A stretch of DNA of 38,572 nucleotides from Chlorobiota bacterium (GTDB taxonomy: Bacteria > Bacteroidota > Bacteroidia > Bacteroidales > B39-G9), in contig JAADFW010000091.1 of assembly GCA_013152655.1 (NCBI GenBank), forward strand, positions 1 to 38,572, in the 5' to 3' direction. The notes under the pieces were generated by a model, which saw only the letters and a program-made list of their open reading frames with translations, had not been told where the DNA came from and searched no databases. Each line of letters opens with the position of its first letter. The first letter of the stretch is position 1. The position numbers and the translations under genes were made by a program. Shown in pieces: positions 9,143-18,028 of the stretch.

Positions 9143-9811
9143 ATGAAAGACAAAAAAATTGTTAGTTTATACTTTTTTATTGGTAGTGTTTATATCGTTT
9201 TTCATTATTTCAATTTATTTATACCAATGGTTATAAGCAAATCGTTAATTATGCCATTGCTTATGCTTTACTATTTATATAAAAATAGTTTTTCAGTTAC
9301 TCAATTTAGAAAATTTATATTATTGGCGCTTTTTTTTTCATGGATGGGCGATGTATTGCTAATGTTTACTTCAATGCATGAGGTTTTTTTTATGACCGGA
9401 TTAGTGAGCTTCTTAATAGCTCATGTTTTTTATATTATTGCATTTATTGATCCGTATCAAAAAAGAACTATTATACGCTCAAAACCATATTATATTTTAC
9501 CCTTTATTATTTATGGAATAATACTTATATGCCTGTTATATTCAAATTTAGGAAACATGGCTTTTCCTGTTACAATTTACGCTTCTGTTATTTTATTTCT
9601 TGGTATAATTGCACTTAACAGATATAAAAAAGTTGAAACAAAAAGTTTTTGGTTGATATTTTCAGGAGTTATTCTTTTTATCTTTTCAGATAGTTTAATT
9701 GCAATTGATAAATTTACGTTCCCGTTTAGGCTTTCTACTTTTTTTATAATGTCATTATATGTGCTGGCTCAATTTTTAATTGTCGAAGGTAGTATAAGGC
9801 AAGAATATTAA
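9143..9811 (+). CDS. YhhN family protein (lysoplasmalogenase-like)
   Basis: A 222-residue polytopic membrane protein of about eight hydrophobic segments. It carries the YhhN/TMEM86 hallmarks: SWMGDVLLMF in the middle, with a conserved Asp in a membrane segment, then SFLIAHVFYIIAF, and near the C-terminus FSDSLIAIDKF followed by STFFIMSLYVLAQFLIVEG. Family members hydrolyse the vinyl-ether bond of lysoplasmalogens, and the two intramembrane aspartates are thought to be catalytic. It is transcribed divergently from the barrel protein gene and has no operon partner. The enzymatic activity is a family inference, since plasmalogens may not occur in every host. Confidence 0.85.
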   Translation: MKDKKIVSLYFFIGSVYIVFHYFNLFIPMVISKSLIMPLLMLYYLYKNSFSVTQFRKFILLALFFSWMGDVLLMFTSMHEVFFMTGLVSFLIAHVFYIIAFIDPYQKRTIIRSKPYYILPFIIYGIILICLLYSNLGNMAFPVTIYASVILFLGIIALNRYKKVETKSFWLIFSGVILFIFSDSLIAIDKFTFPFRLSTFFIMSLYVLAQFLIVEGSIRQEY

Positions 9812-9819
9812 CCCGCTTA

Positions 9820-9976
9820 ATTGGCTTCGCCGAGCACTTCGTGGTTCATACAAGAACGGAGTGAATTGAATGAATTCCGAGAAGTCGGAACAGGCCGTGC
9901 GATGGATAGTGGGAAGCAAAGCCTGCCTGTTGTGGCAAACAGGCGAGAACCGGCCAACGGGAGCTCACGCAAATAA
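9820..9976. repeat. GC-rich non-coding segment with hairpins, possible interspersed repeat or RNA
   Basis: This stretch has visibly higher GC than its surroundings and no usable ORF. It contains hairpins TTCCGA-GAAG-TCGGAA (9875-9890) and GCCTGTT-GTGGCA-AACAGGC (9925-9944), plus short inverted words such as CCGGCCAACGG. It lies between convergent genes. The composition and local stems suggest a transferred repeat element or a structured RNA, but I recognise no known family. Confidence 0.4.
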
Positions 9977-10026
9977 ATCCCGATTTAATACGATAACTAT
10001 TCCCACATAAAGAGTAATTGTACGGG

Positions 10027-10323
10027 TTAGATATCTTTCACTAATTCAAGAAAATTCTTATACGGTATTGCTGTCCAGCTTTGTGCCTGAAATGCACCAT
10101 TTACCTGGCTTATAATAGATACTTTAGCAGCCGTTTCATCATCAGGAGCTTCATAAATATCCATAAAATCATATTCTCCTAACAACGCATAATGTGCCTG
10201 AAATTTTACCTCAGGGCATTTAGTTTTAACTTGCTCTAACCAATTTCTTCCCAATTGTGCCCTGTCTTTTATTTTGCTAGTAAATTCAGTTGACATTTTT
10301 GTCATTAAAATATAGGTTTTCAT
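10027..10323 (-). CDS. GYD domain-containing protein
   Basis: A 98-residue single-domain protein. It has the ferredoxin-like alpha/beta fold pattern of the GYD family: strand MKTYILMTKM, helix, then HYALLGEYDFMDIYEAPDDETAAKVS, where LGEYDF occupies the family's GxYD position, and a final strand with AIPYKNFLEL. No signal peptide, so it is cytoplasmic. The biochemical function of the family is unknown. It is monocistronic, and its 3' end faces the GC-rich segment that follows the YhhN gene. Confidence 0.85.
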   Translation of the reverse strand: MKTYILMTKMSTEFTSKIKDRAQLGRNWLEQVKTKCPEVKFQAHYALLGEYDFMDIYEAPDDETAAKVSIISQVNGAFQAQSWTAIPYKNFLELVKDI

Positions 10324-10535
10324 AACTTAAATAGTATTAATTAAGAGTTTTTAATTCGCTAATTTGAAAGTTACAAAAATTTAATCCTGAAGTCAATTTT
10401 TTATATAATAAACTTATTAAGAAACAGTATTAGAATACAGCAGAGAAATTTATTTATTAACAATTTGCATTTGAATTATTCCATTCAATGAATTAAACAG
10501 GCGGTAATTTAACATTGTGATATGAAAGCAAATTG

Positions 10536-10566
10536 TTGATAAAAAGCAATATTTTTACTATTTTTG
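10536..10566 (+). promoter_or_regulatory. Promoter of the GT5-like/DUF4270/glmS cluster
   Basis: TTG at 10536-10538 and TATTTTTG at 10559-10566 are 20 bases apart, matching the Bacteroidota -33/-7 pattern. The predicted start near 10572 leaves a leader of about 20 bases before the ATG at 10593. Confidence 0.6.
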
Positions 10567-10592
10567 CAAAATATTTTAAATATTGATTTGTG

Positions 10593-11414
10593 ATGGAAAA
10601 GACTAAGGTTTTGTTTATTTCGCAGGAAATTACCCCCTACCTGCCCGAAAGTGAAATGTCAATAATTGGTAGATATTTACCGCAAGGTATTCAGGAAAAA
10701 GGAAATGAAATTAGAACGTTTATGCCCAGGTTTGGAGTTATTAACGAAAGAAGAAACCAATTACACGAGGTTATACGGTTGTCTGGTATGAATTTAATCA
10801 TAAACGATACTGATCATCCATTAATAATAAAAGTTGCTTCTATTCAGGCTGCCAGAATGCAAGTTTATTTTATCGATAATGAAGATTATTTTCATAGAAA
10901 ATTCACTTTTAATGATGAAAACAATAAGTTTTTTGACGACAATGACGAGCGTGCTGTTTTTTTTGCAAGGGGAGTAATTGAAACTGTAAAAAAATTACGT
11001 TGGGCTCCTGATATTATTCATTGTCACGGATGGCTTTCCAGCTTGGTCCCTTTATATATAAAAAAAGCATTTAACGATGATCCATTATTTGCAGAATCAA
11101 AAATTATTTATTCTGTTTATAATGATGAATTTGAAAGCACATTAAATAAATCGTTTACAGACAAAGTTATTATTGAAGGCATTAAAAACGAAGATATTGA
11201 ATTAATTAAAAAACCTAATTTTGTAAACCTGAGCAAACTGGCTGTTGAAATGGCCGATGCAATAATTTTAGGCAGCAAAGTAATAAACAGCAACTTAAAT
11301 ACGTTTATTGAAAATATGAATAAACCGGTACTTGGTTTTCAGGATGAAGAGAATTATATTGATGCCTATTCTGATTTTTACGATGAAATACTGGAACATA
11401 CTTACGTTAAATAA
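10593..11414 (+). CDS. Stand-alone GT5 N-terminal domain protein (glycogen/starch synthase-like)
   Basis: A 273-residue protein matching only the N-terminal Rossmann domain of GT5 glycogen synthases: KVLFISQEITPYLPESEMSIIGRYLPQGI, FMPRFGVINERRNQLHEV, the Glu/Asp-rich region with FFARGVIETVKKLRWAPDIIHCHGW, and AVEMADAIILGSKV. A complete GlgA is about 480 residues, so the nucleotide-sugar-binding C-terminal domain is absent. The KxGGL motif near the N-terminus is replaced by SEMSIIG. It is therefore unlikely to be a complete glycogen synthase, although such short proteins are conserved in Bacteroidota and often annotated as one. ATG 10593 is preferred to the GTG immediately before it. The gene precedes the DUF4270 gene and glmS. 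Confidence 0.8.
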   Translation: MEKTKVLFISQEITPYLPESEMSIIGRYLPQGIQEKGNEIRTFMPRFGVINERRNQLHEVIRLSGMNLIINDTDHPLIIKVASIQAARMQVYFIDNEDYFHRKFTFNDENNKFFDDNDERAVFFARGVIETVKKLRWAPDIIHCHGWLSSLVPLYIKKAFNDDPLFAESKIIYSVYNDEFESTLNKSFTDKVIIEGIKNEDIELIKKPNFVNLSKLAVEMADAIILGSKVINSNLNTFIENMNKPVLGFQDEENYIDAYSDFYDEILEHTYVK

Positions 11415-11456
11415 TACTAAAAATTAAATACATTGATAAATAAAAATTTCTTAAAC

Positions 11457-12764
11457 ATGAAATCAATTAAATTGGTTTCATTTTTTTTGTTATTAACATT
11501 TATAGCTTGCGAAAAAGACTTTCACGAACTGGGAAATCAGTTACAACCTGATTCCGAAAAATTTATTGTAGCCTATAATGATTCAACACAAGTTCATGCT
11601 TATACTATTTCTGACGATTCAGTTACAGTTAATAACCAATTAATTAATTTGCTGGGCAGTTATCATGATCCTATTTTTGGTACTACTACTGCTAATATAA
11701 TTACACAATTTAATTTAGCCATAGCAAATACAAATTTTGGCAATGCCGATTCATTAACTGCTGATTCAATCATTCTACATTTATACTACGATAGTTATTA
11801 TAAAAACTTTTCCGGTATTCAGAACGATTTTACAACAGATAAATCTTTAAATCAATATGTAAATATTTATGAATTAAATCAAGGAATTAGCTTTGATACA
11901 ACATATACAAATGATTTTGATGTTGAAAATTACTATGATGAAGCTGACTTAATTTGCAGAACTAACTTGATACCCGATAGCTTAAAGTATATAAATATTA
12001 AATTACCCTTGTCGTTTGCAGAACATTTCCTGTTTGCCGACACTTCAAATTTAACAGATAATGAATCGTTTTATAATTTTTTTAAAGGTTTATATATAAA
12101 AGCAGACCCGGTTGTTATTGGTGGTACTATTTATTATATAAACCTGTCTTCTACATCCTCCCGCTTAAGTTTATACTATACCGATATGGCTGATACAACC
12201 TCAAAACAGTATTCGTTTCTTACATCGGTTGAAACACCAAAAATTAATTTGTTTAATCATGAATATGAAAATTCGTCTATTAAGAATATCGATAATAATA
12301 TAGAAGATACGGTTATTTATATTCAGGCAATGTCTGGATTACAATCCAGAATTGAAATACCCGGATTAAATTCCTGGCAAGATTCTTCTGATATAATTAT
12401 AAACAGAACAGAGCTGATTTTTACTGTTCAGGAAGAAAATTCTTATTATAAAGAATATGCTGTTCCAAACAGATTAGTTCTTAAAGGTATTAATGAAGAT
12501 GATACCCGACAATATATTCCAGATTATATTCAAGTAAACGAAAATGGTTCCTTAAGCTATACAGGTGAAAGTTATAATTCTGAAATAAATGGATATTCAT
12601 TCAATATTACCTCGTATTTTCAAAAATTAATTAGAAAAGAGATTACGACTAAAGGTTTTTACTTATATTCATACGGTAGTGCAACTAATGCCCGAAGGGC
12701 CGTTTTGAGGAGTGGAAGAAATTCAAATCCAATTACATTGAAAATAACATATTCTAAAATATAA
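11457..12764 (+). CDS. DUF4270 family lipoprotein
   Basis: A 435-residue protein starting MKSIKLVSFFLLLTFIACEKDF. The lipoprotein signal ends at Cys18, so it is probably anchored in the outer membrane. The body is beta-rich, with the family's early pattern FHELGNQLQPDSEKF, and a C-terminal ISS/ITSYFQKLIRKE segment followed by LRSGRNSNPITLKITYSKI. DUF4270 proteins are restricted to Bacteroidota and have no known function. The upstream TTG start at 11433 adds eight residues before the signal and is less likely. The gene lies 42 bases after the GT5-like gene and 11 bases before glmS, so the three probably share a transcript. The conserved link with glmS hints at an envelope-related role. Confidence 0.85.
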   Translation: MKSIKLVSFFLLLTFIACEKDFHELGNQLQPDSEKFIVAYNDSTQVHAYTISDDSVTVNNQLINLLGSYHDPIFGTTTANIITQFNLAIANTNFGNADSLTADSIILHLYYDSYYKNFSGIQNDFTTDKSLNQYVNIYELNQGISFDTTYTNDFDVENYYDEADLICRTNLIPDSLKYINIKLPLSFAEHFLFADTSNLTDNESFYNFFKGLYIKADPVVIGGTIYYINLSSTSSRLSLYYTDMADTTSKQYSFLTSVETPKINLFNHEYENSSIKNIDNNIEDTVIYIQAMSGLQSRIEIPGLNSWQDSSDIIINRTELIFTVQEENSYYKEYAVPNRLVLKGINEDDTRQYIPDYIQVNENGSLSYTGESYNSEINGYSFNITSYFQKLIRKEITTKGFYLYSYGSATNARRAVLRSGRNSNPITLKITYSKI

Positions 12765-12775
12765 ACTTTACAAAT

Positions 12776-14611
12776 ATGTGCGGAATAGTAGGATATATTG
12801 GCGATAAAAATGCATATCCCATAATAATTAATGGTTTAAAACGGTTAGAATACCGAGGTTATGATTCAGCAGGTATTGCCATATTAGACGATACGGTTAA
12901 AACTTACAAATGTAAAGGAAAAGTTGCTGATTTAGAGAAATTTGTAGCAGACAAAGATATTTCAGGAAATATAGGAATGGGACATACGCGCTGGGCAACA
13001 CACGGCGAGCCAAATGACGAAAATGCACATCCGCAAGTTTCACAAAACGGATATTTTACGGTAATTCACAATGGTATTATCGAAAATTACTCAAGATTAA
13101 AAAAACGACTTAAAGACAGGGGATATAAGTTTGTTAGCGAAACTGACACAGAAGTACTTGCTAATTTAATTGAATATATTTATTTAAAAGGAAAAGTAAC
13201 TGCTGAAATTGCTGTAAGGCTTGCACTTACTAAAGTAATTGGAGCTTATGGCTTGGTTATTAGTTGCAAAGACGAAAAAGATAAATTAATTGCTGCAAGA
13301 AAAGGAAGCCCGTTAGTAATCGGAGTTGGAAAAGGAGAATATTTTCTGGCATCTGATGCTACACCAATTGTTGAATATACAAATAGCGTTATTTATTTAA
13401 ACGACGACGATGTTGCTATTCTAAAAAAGGATGAATTAATCCTGAAAACTGTTCATAACGACAGGCTTACTCCAAAAGTCCAAAAAGTTGACCTTGAAAT
13501 TGGTGAAATTGACAAAAATGGATTTGACCATTTTATGCTGAAAGAAATATTTGAGCAACCAAGAGCTATAAACGACACTTTTAGAGGAAGAATATCTGCA
13601 GATAATACATTAGTTCATTTAGGAGGGCTTTTTAACGTAATTCCTCAATTATTGGCTGCCAAAAGAATAATAATAATTGGCTGTGGTACTTCGTGGCATG
13701 CAGGGCTTGTTGGCGAATATCTTTTCGAAGATTTGGCGAGAATCCCCGTGGAAGTAGAGTATGCGTCAGAATTTAGATATAGAAACCCGATAATTCATAA
13801 AGAAGATGTTATTATTGCCATTAGTCAAAGTGGCGAAACCGCTGATACTTTAGCTGCTATTAAACTGGCCAAAAATGCAGGTGCAACCGTATTGGGAATA
13901 TGTAATGTGGTGGGCTCAAGTATTCCGCGTTATACCGATGCTGGTGTTTACACACATGCCGGGCCTGAAATTGGAGTTGCTTCAACAAAAGCTTTTACCG
14001 CACAGGTTACCGTATTAACAATGATGGCACTTGTATTGGCTGAAAAGAAAAATACAATATCTGATAAAGAACGGAAAAGACTGATAAAAGAATTAGTGAA
14101 TATACCGAAAACTATCGACAAGATTTTGAAGAATAGTGAGGAATATAAGAAAATAGCTGAACTTTATAAAGACTCCGAAAATTTCTTATATCTCGGAAGA
14201 GGTTATTTTTTCCCTGTTGCACTTGAAGGTGCTTTAAAATTAAAAGAAATTTCATATATACATGCAGAAGGATACCCGGCTGCAGAAATGAAACATGGCC
14301 CAATTGCTTTAATTGATAAAAATATGCCCGTTGTAGTTATTGCTACAAAAGACGGCTCATACGAAAAAATTGTTTCTAACATTCAGGAAGTTAAAGCACG
14401 AAATGGAAAAGTAATTGCACTTGTAACAGAAGGAGATACTATAATAAAAAACTTAGCTGACCATGTAATTGAAGTTCCACAAAACGATGCAGCTTTGGCA
14501 CCATTAGCAACGGTAATACCTTTGCAATTATTGTCATATTATATTGCAGTAATGCGTGGCTGCAATGTTGACCAGCCAAGAAATCTGGCAAAATCTGTTA
14601 CGGTAGAGTAG
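12776..14611 (+). CDS. glmS: Glutamine--fructose-6-phosphate aminotransferase (isomerizing)
   Basis: A 611-residue enzyme making glucosamine-6-phosphate from fructose-6-phosphate and glutamine, the first step towards UDP-GlcNAc for peptidoglycan and LPS. The N-terminal class II glutamine amidotransferase domain begins MCGIVGYIGD with nucleophile Cys2, and GHTRWATHGEPNDENAHP carries further glutamine-site residues. Two SIS sugar-isomerase domains follow, with GCGTSWHAGLVGEY and SQSGETADT in the first and GRGYFFPVALEGALKLKEIS in the second. The C-terminus LAKSVTVE is the canonical one. Length is standard. The product feeds the lpxA/lpxC pathway further along the window. No glmS ribozyme is evident: only 11 bases separate it from the upstream gene. 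Confidence 0.98.
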   Translation: MCGIVGYIGDKNAYPIIINGLKRLEYRGYDSAGIAILDDTVKTYKCKGKVADLEKFVADKDISGNIGMGHTRWATHGEPNDENAHPQVSQNGYFTVIHNGIIENYSRLKKRLKDRGYKFVSETDTEVLANLIEYIYLKGKVTAEIAVRLALTKVIGAYGLVISCKDEKDKLIAARKGSPLVIGVGKGEYFLASDATPIVEYTNSVIYLNDDDVAILKKDELILKTVHNDRLTPKVQKVDLEIGEIDKNGFDHFMLKEIFEQPRAINDTFRGRISADNTLVHLGGLFNVIPQLLAAKRIIIIGCGTSWHAGLVGEYLFEDLARIPVEVEYASEFRYRNPIIHKEDVIIAISQSGETADTLAAIKLAKNAGATVLGICNVVGSSIPRYTDAGVYTHAGPEIGVASTKAFTAQVTVLTMMALVLAEKKNTISDKERKRLIKELVNIPKTIDKILKNSEEYKKIAELYKDSENFLYLGRGYFFPVALEGALKLKEISYIHAEGYPAAEMKHGPIALIDKNMPVVVIATKDGSYEKIVSNIQEVKARNGKVIALVTEGDTIIKNLADHVIEVPQNDAALAPLATVIPLQLLSYYIAVMRGCNVDQPRNLAKSVTVE

Positions 14612-14706
14612 GTTGACTTGGGAATTATAAAAATCAGGTTATAGAATACTACACCAGAAGGTTTTGATACCTTATACCTGCACAAAGATTAAAGTTTTAA
14701 TACGGG

Positions 14707-16005
14707 TTAAGATATAGTCATTATTTGTTTTAAATTTCGTTTATTAATCTTTCTAACAAGATATTCTACAATTATAGCTCCGAGAAAAATCAATACGCTT
14801 GTATAAAAAACATTTTTTTGAGTTTCCCACTGATATTTCATTAATGCTACAAAAACAACAAAAATAATTATAAGATTAAATATAATAAGAGGCTTACTAC
14901 CTCCATATTGTTTGCTTAATTTAATATGAGATATTAAAACAAATATGTAAATAACAGTGAAAACGGTACTGGTAATAATGGCTATTTCACTCAAGTCGAA
15001 AAATAAAGCAGCTAAAAGGCCAAGGCCTGCGGTGAAATACAAACCTTCTGTTGATTTAAACCAAACTTTCCTTTCAAAACTTTCTGGTAATTCACCATCT
15101 TTAGCTAAAGAATATGCAATATTAGCCCCACCAAAAATTGTTGCATTTAAAGCTGAAGAAATAGAAAATAAAGCACCTATTGAAATAAGCAGAAAGCCAA
15201 AACTCCCTAAAAAAGGCCTGGCTGCCTCTGCCAAAGCGTTTTCCTGTGCTTTTATAATTTCTGCTAAAGGAAGATTACCCAACGTAACAAGTGAAATTAA
15301 AACGTAAATAATCATTACAATAATAATGCTTGCATATATTGCTAACGGAACATTTTTTTTAGGGTTTTTTATGTTTTCAGAAGCATTGGTAATAAGGCCA
15401 AACCCCATGTACGACAAGAAAAATATTATAGACGCATTGAATAGTCCATTCATATGGCTATTGTCGAAAACAGGTATTATATAATTACCTTTTATTGTCA
15501 AAAATCCGCCAAGAATAAAAATCATCAAAATGGAAAGCTTTGTAAGTACAATATAAAATTCGGCTTTACCAACCGCTTTGCTTCCAAAAAAATTTAGAGC
15601 AGTAAAAAACGAAATAACAACTACCTCAACTATTCCAATGGAAAAAGTAGTAGGTTCAACGTGTACTAATGGAAGAAAATAACCTGCAAAACCCTTAACA
15701 AAAAGAGAAATTGATACAACATATGTCAACCACATAAGAATACTTAGTGCTCCTGTAAAAATATTATCTCCCATGCCTTTTAAAATGAATGCAATAGGCC
15801 CTGCATTAGAAACTATCTTTGAACCCAGAATAGCATAAGAATATGCTACAATTAATGCATATACACCAGAAAGTAAAAATGCTTCAGGTAAGTCCTGGCC
15901 GGCAACTTGTGCCCCAAAACCAAAAATTGAAAAAATACTTGCACCAATCATTGTTCCAACAGCCATTGATATTACCTCAACCAGGCTAAGCTTTTTACTT
16001 TTCAT
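14707..16005 (-). CDS. APC family amino acid/polyamine permease
   Basis: A 432-residue membrane protein with about 12 hydrophobic helices. TM1 carries the APC motif as VGTMIGASIFSIFG, the substrate-binding glycine-rich break of LeuT-fold transporters. TM6 begins SYMGFGLITNASENIKNPKKNVPLAI, also typical of the amino acid-polyamine-organocation superfamily, where a Glu after the helix break is common. It should import or exchange an amino acid or amine across the inner membrane. The substrate is not evident. It follows the coiled-coil gene at 16011-16745 with a 5-base gap, so the two are probably cotranscribed. The gene converges with glmS, and I see no convincing terminator in the 95-base gap. 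Confidence 0.9.
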   Translation of the reverse strand: MKSKKLSLVEVISMAVGTMIGASIFSIFGFGAQVAGQDLPEAFLLSGVYALIVAYSYAILGSKIVSNAGPIAFILKGMGDNIFTGALSILMWLTYVVSISLFVKGFAGYFLPLVHVEPTTFSIGIVEVVVISFFTALNFFGSKAVGKAEFYIVLTKLSILMIFILGGFLTIKGNYIIPVFDNSHMNGLFNASIIFFLSYMGFGLITNASENIKNPKKNVPLAIYASIIIVMIIYVLISLVTLGNLPLAEIIKAQENALAEAARPFLGSFGFLLISIGALFSISSALNATIFGGANIAYSLAKDGELPESFERKVWFKSTEGLYFTAGLGLLAALFFDLSEIAIITSTVFTVIYIFVLISHIKLSKQYGGSKPLIIFNLIIIFVVFVALMKYQWETQKNVFYTSVLIFLGAIIVEYLVRKINKRNLKQIMTIS

Positions 16006-16010
16006 TTTTT

Positions 16011-16745
16011 TTAAGAATTAATTATCCAATTACCCTCTACAGGAATAAAATTATTTGATTCAGAATTATTATTATAATAGGTAACATCAATATTAGACAA
16101 ATCTATTACGTAATCAAGAACTTTACGTTCTATAAGCAAGTCAAGTATTTCTTTTGATTTTATTTTGTTAATTAAAAAAGTATCTTCTATGAATTTAATA
16201 AAATTTTTTCTTCCAACAGAATATAAAGTAAGATCTGTTTTTTTGCCAAATTTTTCAAGTAATTTTTCACCTATAGCAGCTAAATCATAGCCTTTGGTAA
16301 TGCTTTTACATAAATTTTCCTGTAAATCTTGTAATAATATTACTGTTTTGGCAATTATGGCATCAAGGTAGTTTAATTGTTTTTCTAAACGATTAAATTC
16401 TGAAGTTAATTTTACTTTTTCAGCACTAATAAATTCTTTATCAGATTGTTTTAATTCTTCGCTATTCATTAAATAGAGTTTTTCAAATGCAGCTTTTGTT
16501 TCTTTAATCCATTTGCTTATATGATTATGTTCAATTATATCATTAGTTGTTTTTATATCATTTCCAAAAGAATGTTTGTCTATTAAACTTAACATATAAC
16601 TTATTGTATTTAAGTCTTCTTTTACATTATCATGCTCACTTTTTAATTGGTCCAATGAATTTTTTAACGCATTTATATCTTTTTTTTGATGATTAAAGAA
16701 GATACTCTTATTTTTTTCATTTATTAATTTTTCAAATTTTTTCAT
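16011..16745 (-). CDS. Hypothetical coiled-coil protein
   Basis: A 244-residue soluble protein rich in Lys, Glu, Asn and Leu. Residues about 20-75 and 95-150 look like long helices with heptad-type leucine spacing (DINALKNSLDQLKSEHDNVKEDL; KLTSEFNRLEKQLNYLDAIIAKTVILLQDL). The C-terminal third is mixed, ending with ASN-rich NNNSESNNFIPVEGNWIINS. There is no signal peptide or membrane segment. I recognise no family. It is the first gene of a two-gene unit with the APC permease, which could make it a cytoplasmic partner or regulator, but that rests on position only. Codon use and composition match the neighbours. Confidence 0.75.
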   Translation of the reverse strand: MKKFEKLINEKNKSIFFNHQKKDINALKNSLDQLKSEHDNVKEDLNTISYMLSLIDKHSFGNDIKTTNDIIEHNHISKWIKETKAAFEKLYLMNSEELKQSDKEFISAEKVKLTSEFNRLEKQLNYLDAIIAKTVILLQDLQENLCKSITKGYDLAAIGEKLLEKFGKKTDLTLYSVGRKNFIKFIEDTFLINKIKSKEILDLLIERKVLDYVIDLSNIDVTYYNNNSESNNFIPVEGNWIINS

Positions 16746-17271
16746 CCGTTTATTTTTTAATTTTTACAGGCCGGAAGGAACTGCATAAAAAAAACAATCA
16801 TTGTCTTATGTGTTAATAATTATTTTTACCATGCCTGTTTCATCTTATTTTATCATATTATACTAAAAAAGATTATTGGGAAAACCTTATGTTTTCCTGA
16901 ACTAATCTATTACAACTAAATTGTTTTTAATAATTATAAGAAAGAAAATAAACTTTTTTATATGCTTTCAAATAGTTATTATGTCCAACCATTAACAGCA
17001 AGTAAGACAAATTAGTTCAAATATTGGATAAAAGTTCTGTTTTTATGCTAATATATTAAGAGCTTACCTGTCTATCGGCTAAGCCTATCAAAGATATATG
17101 ATTTTACTGATAAACACCAAATAAGAATTCTTATTCTCCTTTATATTCATTTTATCTCTTTATGTTTTTTGCATTTAATGCAACTTGTTGCATATAAATT
17201 TGTCTTAAGTTGTATATAATATTGCTTTTATATTTAACATTTATTTATTATTAATCAAAAATTTAAAAATT
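16746..17271. other. Long intergenic region between divergent genes
   Basis: There are 526 bases with no convincing ORF, tRNA or array. The left part is plain AT-rich sequence without a recognisable promoter for the leftward coiled-coil gene. The right end holds the promoter and palindrome of the small barrel protein gene. Confidence 0.6.
17168..17202 (+). promoter_or_regulatory. Promoter with overlapping palindrome upstream of small barrel protein
   Basis: TTTG at 17168-17171 and TAAATTTG at 17195-17202 are 23 bases apart, at the upper end of the Bacteroidota range. A perfect palindrome, TTGCATT-T-AATGCAA (17169-17183), covers the -33 box, and its half-site word TTGCAT recurs at 17189-17193 as TTGCAT. 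This looks like a protein-binding site controlling the gene at 17272. The leader would be about 60 bases. Confidence 0.5.
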
Positions 17272-17832
17272 ATGAAAAAAACATTAATAATTACTTTGTT
17301 TGCAACGCTTGCAGTTGTAAGTCTTAATGCACAAGTATTTAATCTAAGCGATCGTTTAATAACACCGGGAATTGGGTTTGGTTCAACTCTTTACACAGGA
17401 AGCGGATATAATACAACCATACCTCCAATATCTATATCATACGAACAAGGGTTTAAAGATGAAATAGGCCCTGGAACTATTGGTATTGGCGGTTATTTAG
17501 GAATGACCGGTTCACAATGGGAAACATCTTTTCTGGGGACAACATACGGATATAAATACACAAGTATTATTGTTGGAGCAAGGGGTTATTACCATATGCA
17601 ACTAATTGATAATTTCGATACTTATGGCGGATTAATGATTGGTTACAATATAGTATCGGCTAAACAAACCGGAGACTGGAGCGGGATAACGGGTTTAGGT
17701 GCTACCTCAAGCGGAATTAGTTATTCTCTATTCCTTGGTGCCCGTTACTATTTTAACGATAATTTGGGAGCTATGGCTGAATTAGGTTATGGTATTTCTT
17801 ATTTAACCTTGGGAATAGCGTATAAATTATAA
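17272..17832 (+). CDS. Small outer membrane beta-barrel protein
   Basis: A 186-residue protein with a clear signal peptide (MKKTLIITLFATLAVVSLNAQ, cleaved about residue 21). Glycine- and tyrosine-rich alternating strands follow, typical of an eight-stranded opacity/OmpW-like barrel: SISYEQGFKDEIGPGTIGIGGYLG, TSIIVGARGYYHMQ, YGGLMIGYNI, YSLFLGARYYFNDNLGAMAELGYGISYLTLGIAYKL. The final residues alternate aromatic and hydrophobic but end in Leu, not Phe. Function is unknown; such proteins are often abundant and stress-regulated. It is a single-gene unit with its own promoter, a palindromic candidate operator and a strong terminator. Confidence 0.85.
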   Translation: MKKTLIITLFATLAVVSLNAQVFNLSDRLITPGIGFGSTLYTGSGYNTTIPPISISYEQGFKDEIGPGTIGIGGYLGMTGSQWETSFLGTTYGYKYTSIIVGARGYYHMQLIDNFDTYGGLMIGYNIVSAKQTGDWSGITGLGATSSGISYSLFLGARYYFNDNLGAMAELGYGISYLTLGIAYKL

Positions 17833-17856
17833 TATTTTATAAAATAAATTTTGTTT

Positions 17857-17885
17857 AAAGCCGGGCAATTTTGTCCGGCTTTTTA
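17857..17885 (+). terminator. Rho-independent terminator after the small barrel protein gene
   Basis: AAAGCCGG (17857-17864) pairs with CCGGCTTT (17875-17882) around a 10-base loop and is followed by further T residues. It lies 24 bases after the stop codon. Confidence 0.85.
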
Positions 17886-18028
17886 ATTGAAACCCTAATA
17901 TAAAAATACTTTAAACAACTATATTAATTATCCTTTCTACGCATCCATTTTGCAAGACATTAGTCTTTCCTTATGTATATAATTTATATTACCTTCGCAG
18001 CAATTTTTTAATTTTAAATAAATAAAAT

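Noticed and set aside
12765-12775. glmS ribozyme
   Set aside because: Only 11 bases separate glmS from the DUF4270 gene, too short for the ribozyme.
14612-14706. Terminator between convergent glmS and APC permease
   Set aside because: Only a 5-bp AAGGT/ACCTT stem without a T-run is present.
17833-18028. FMN riboswitch before riboflavin synthase
   Set aside because: The gap contains a terminator of the preceding gene and AT-rich DNA but none of the conserved riboswitch stem words.
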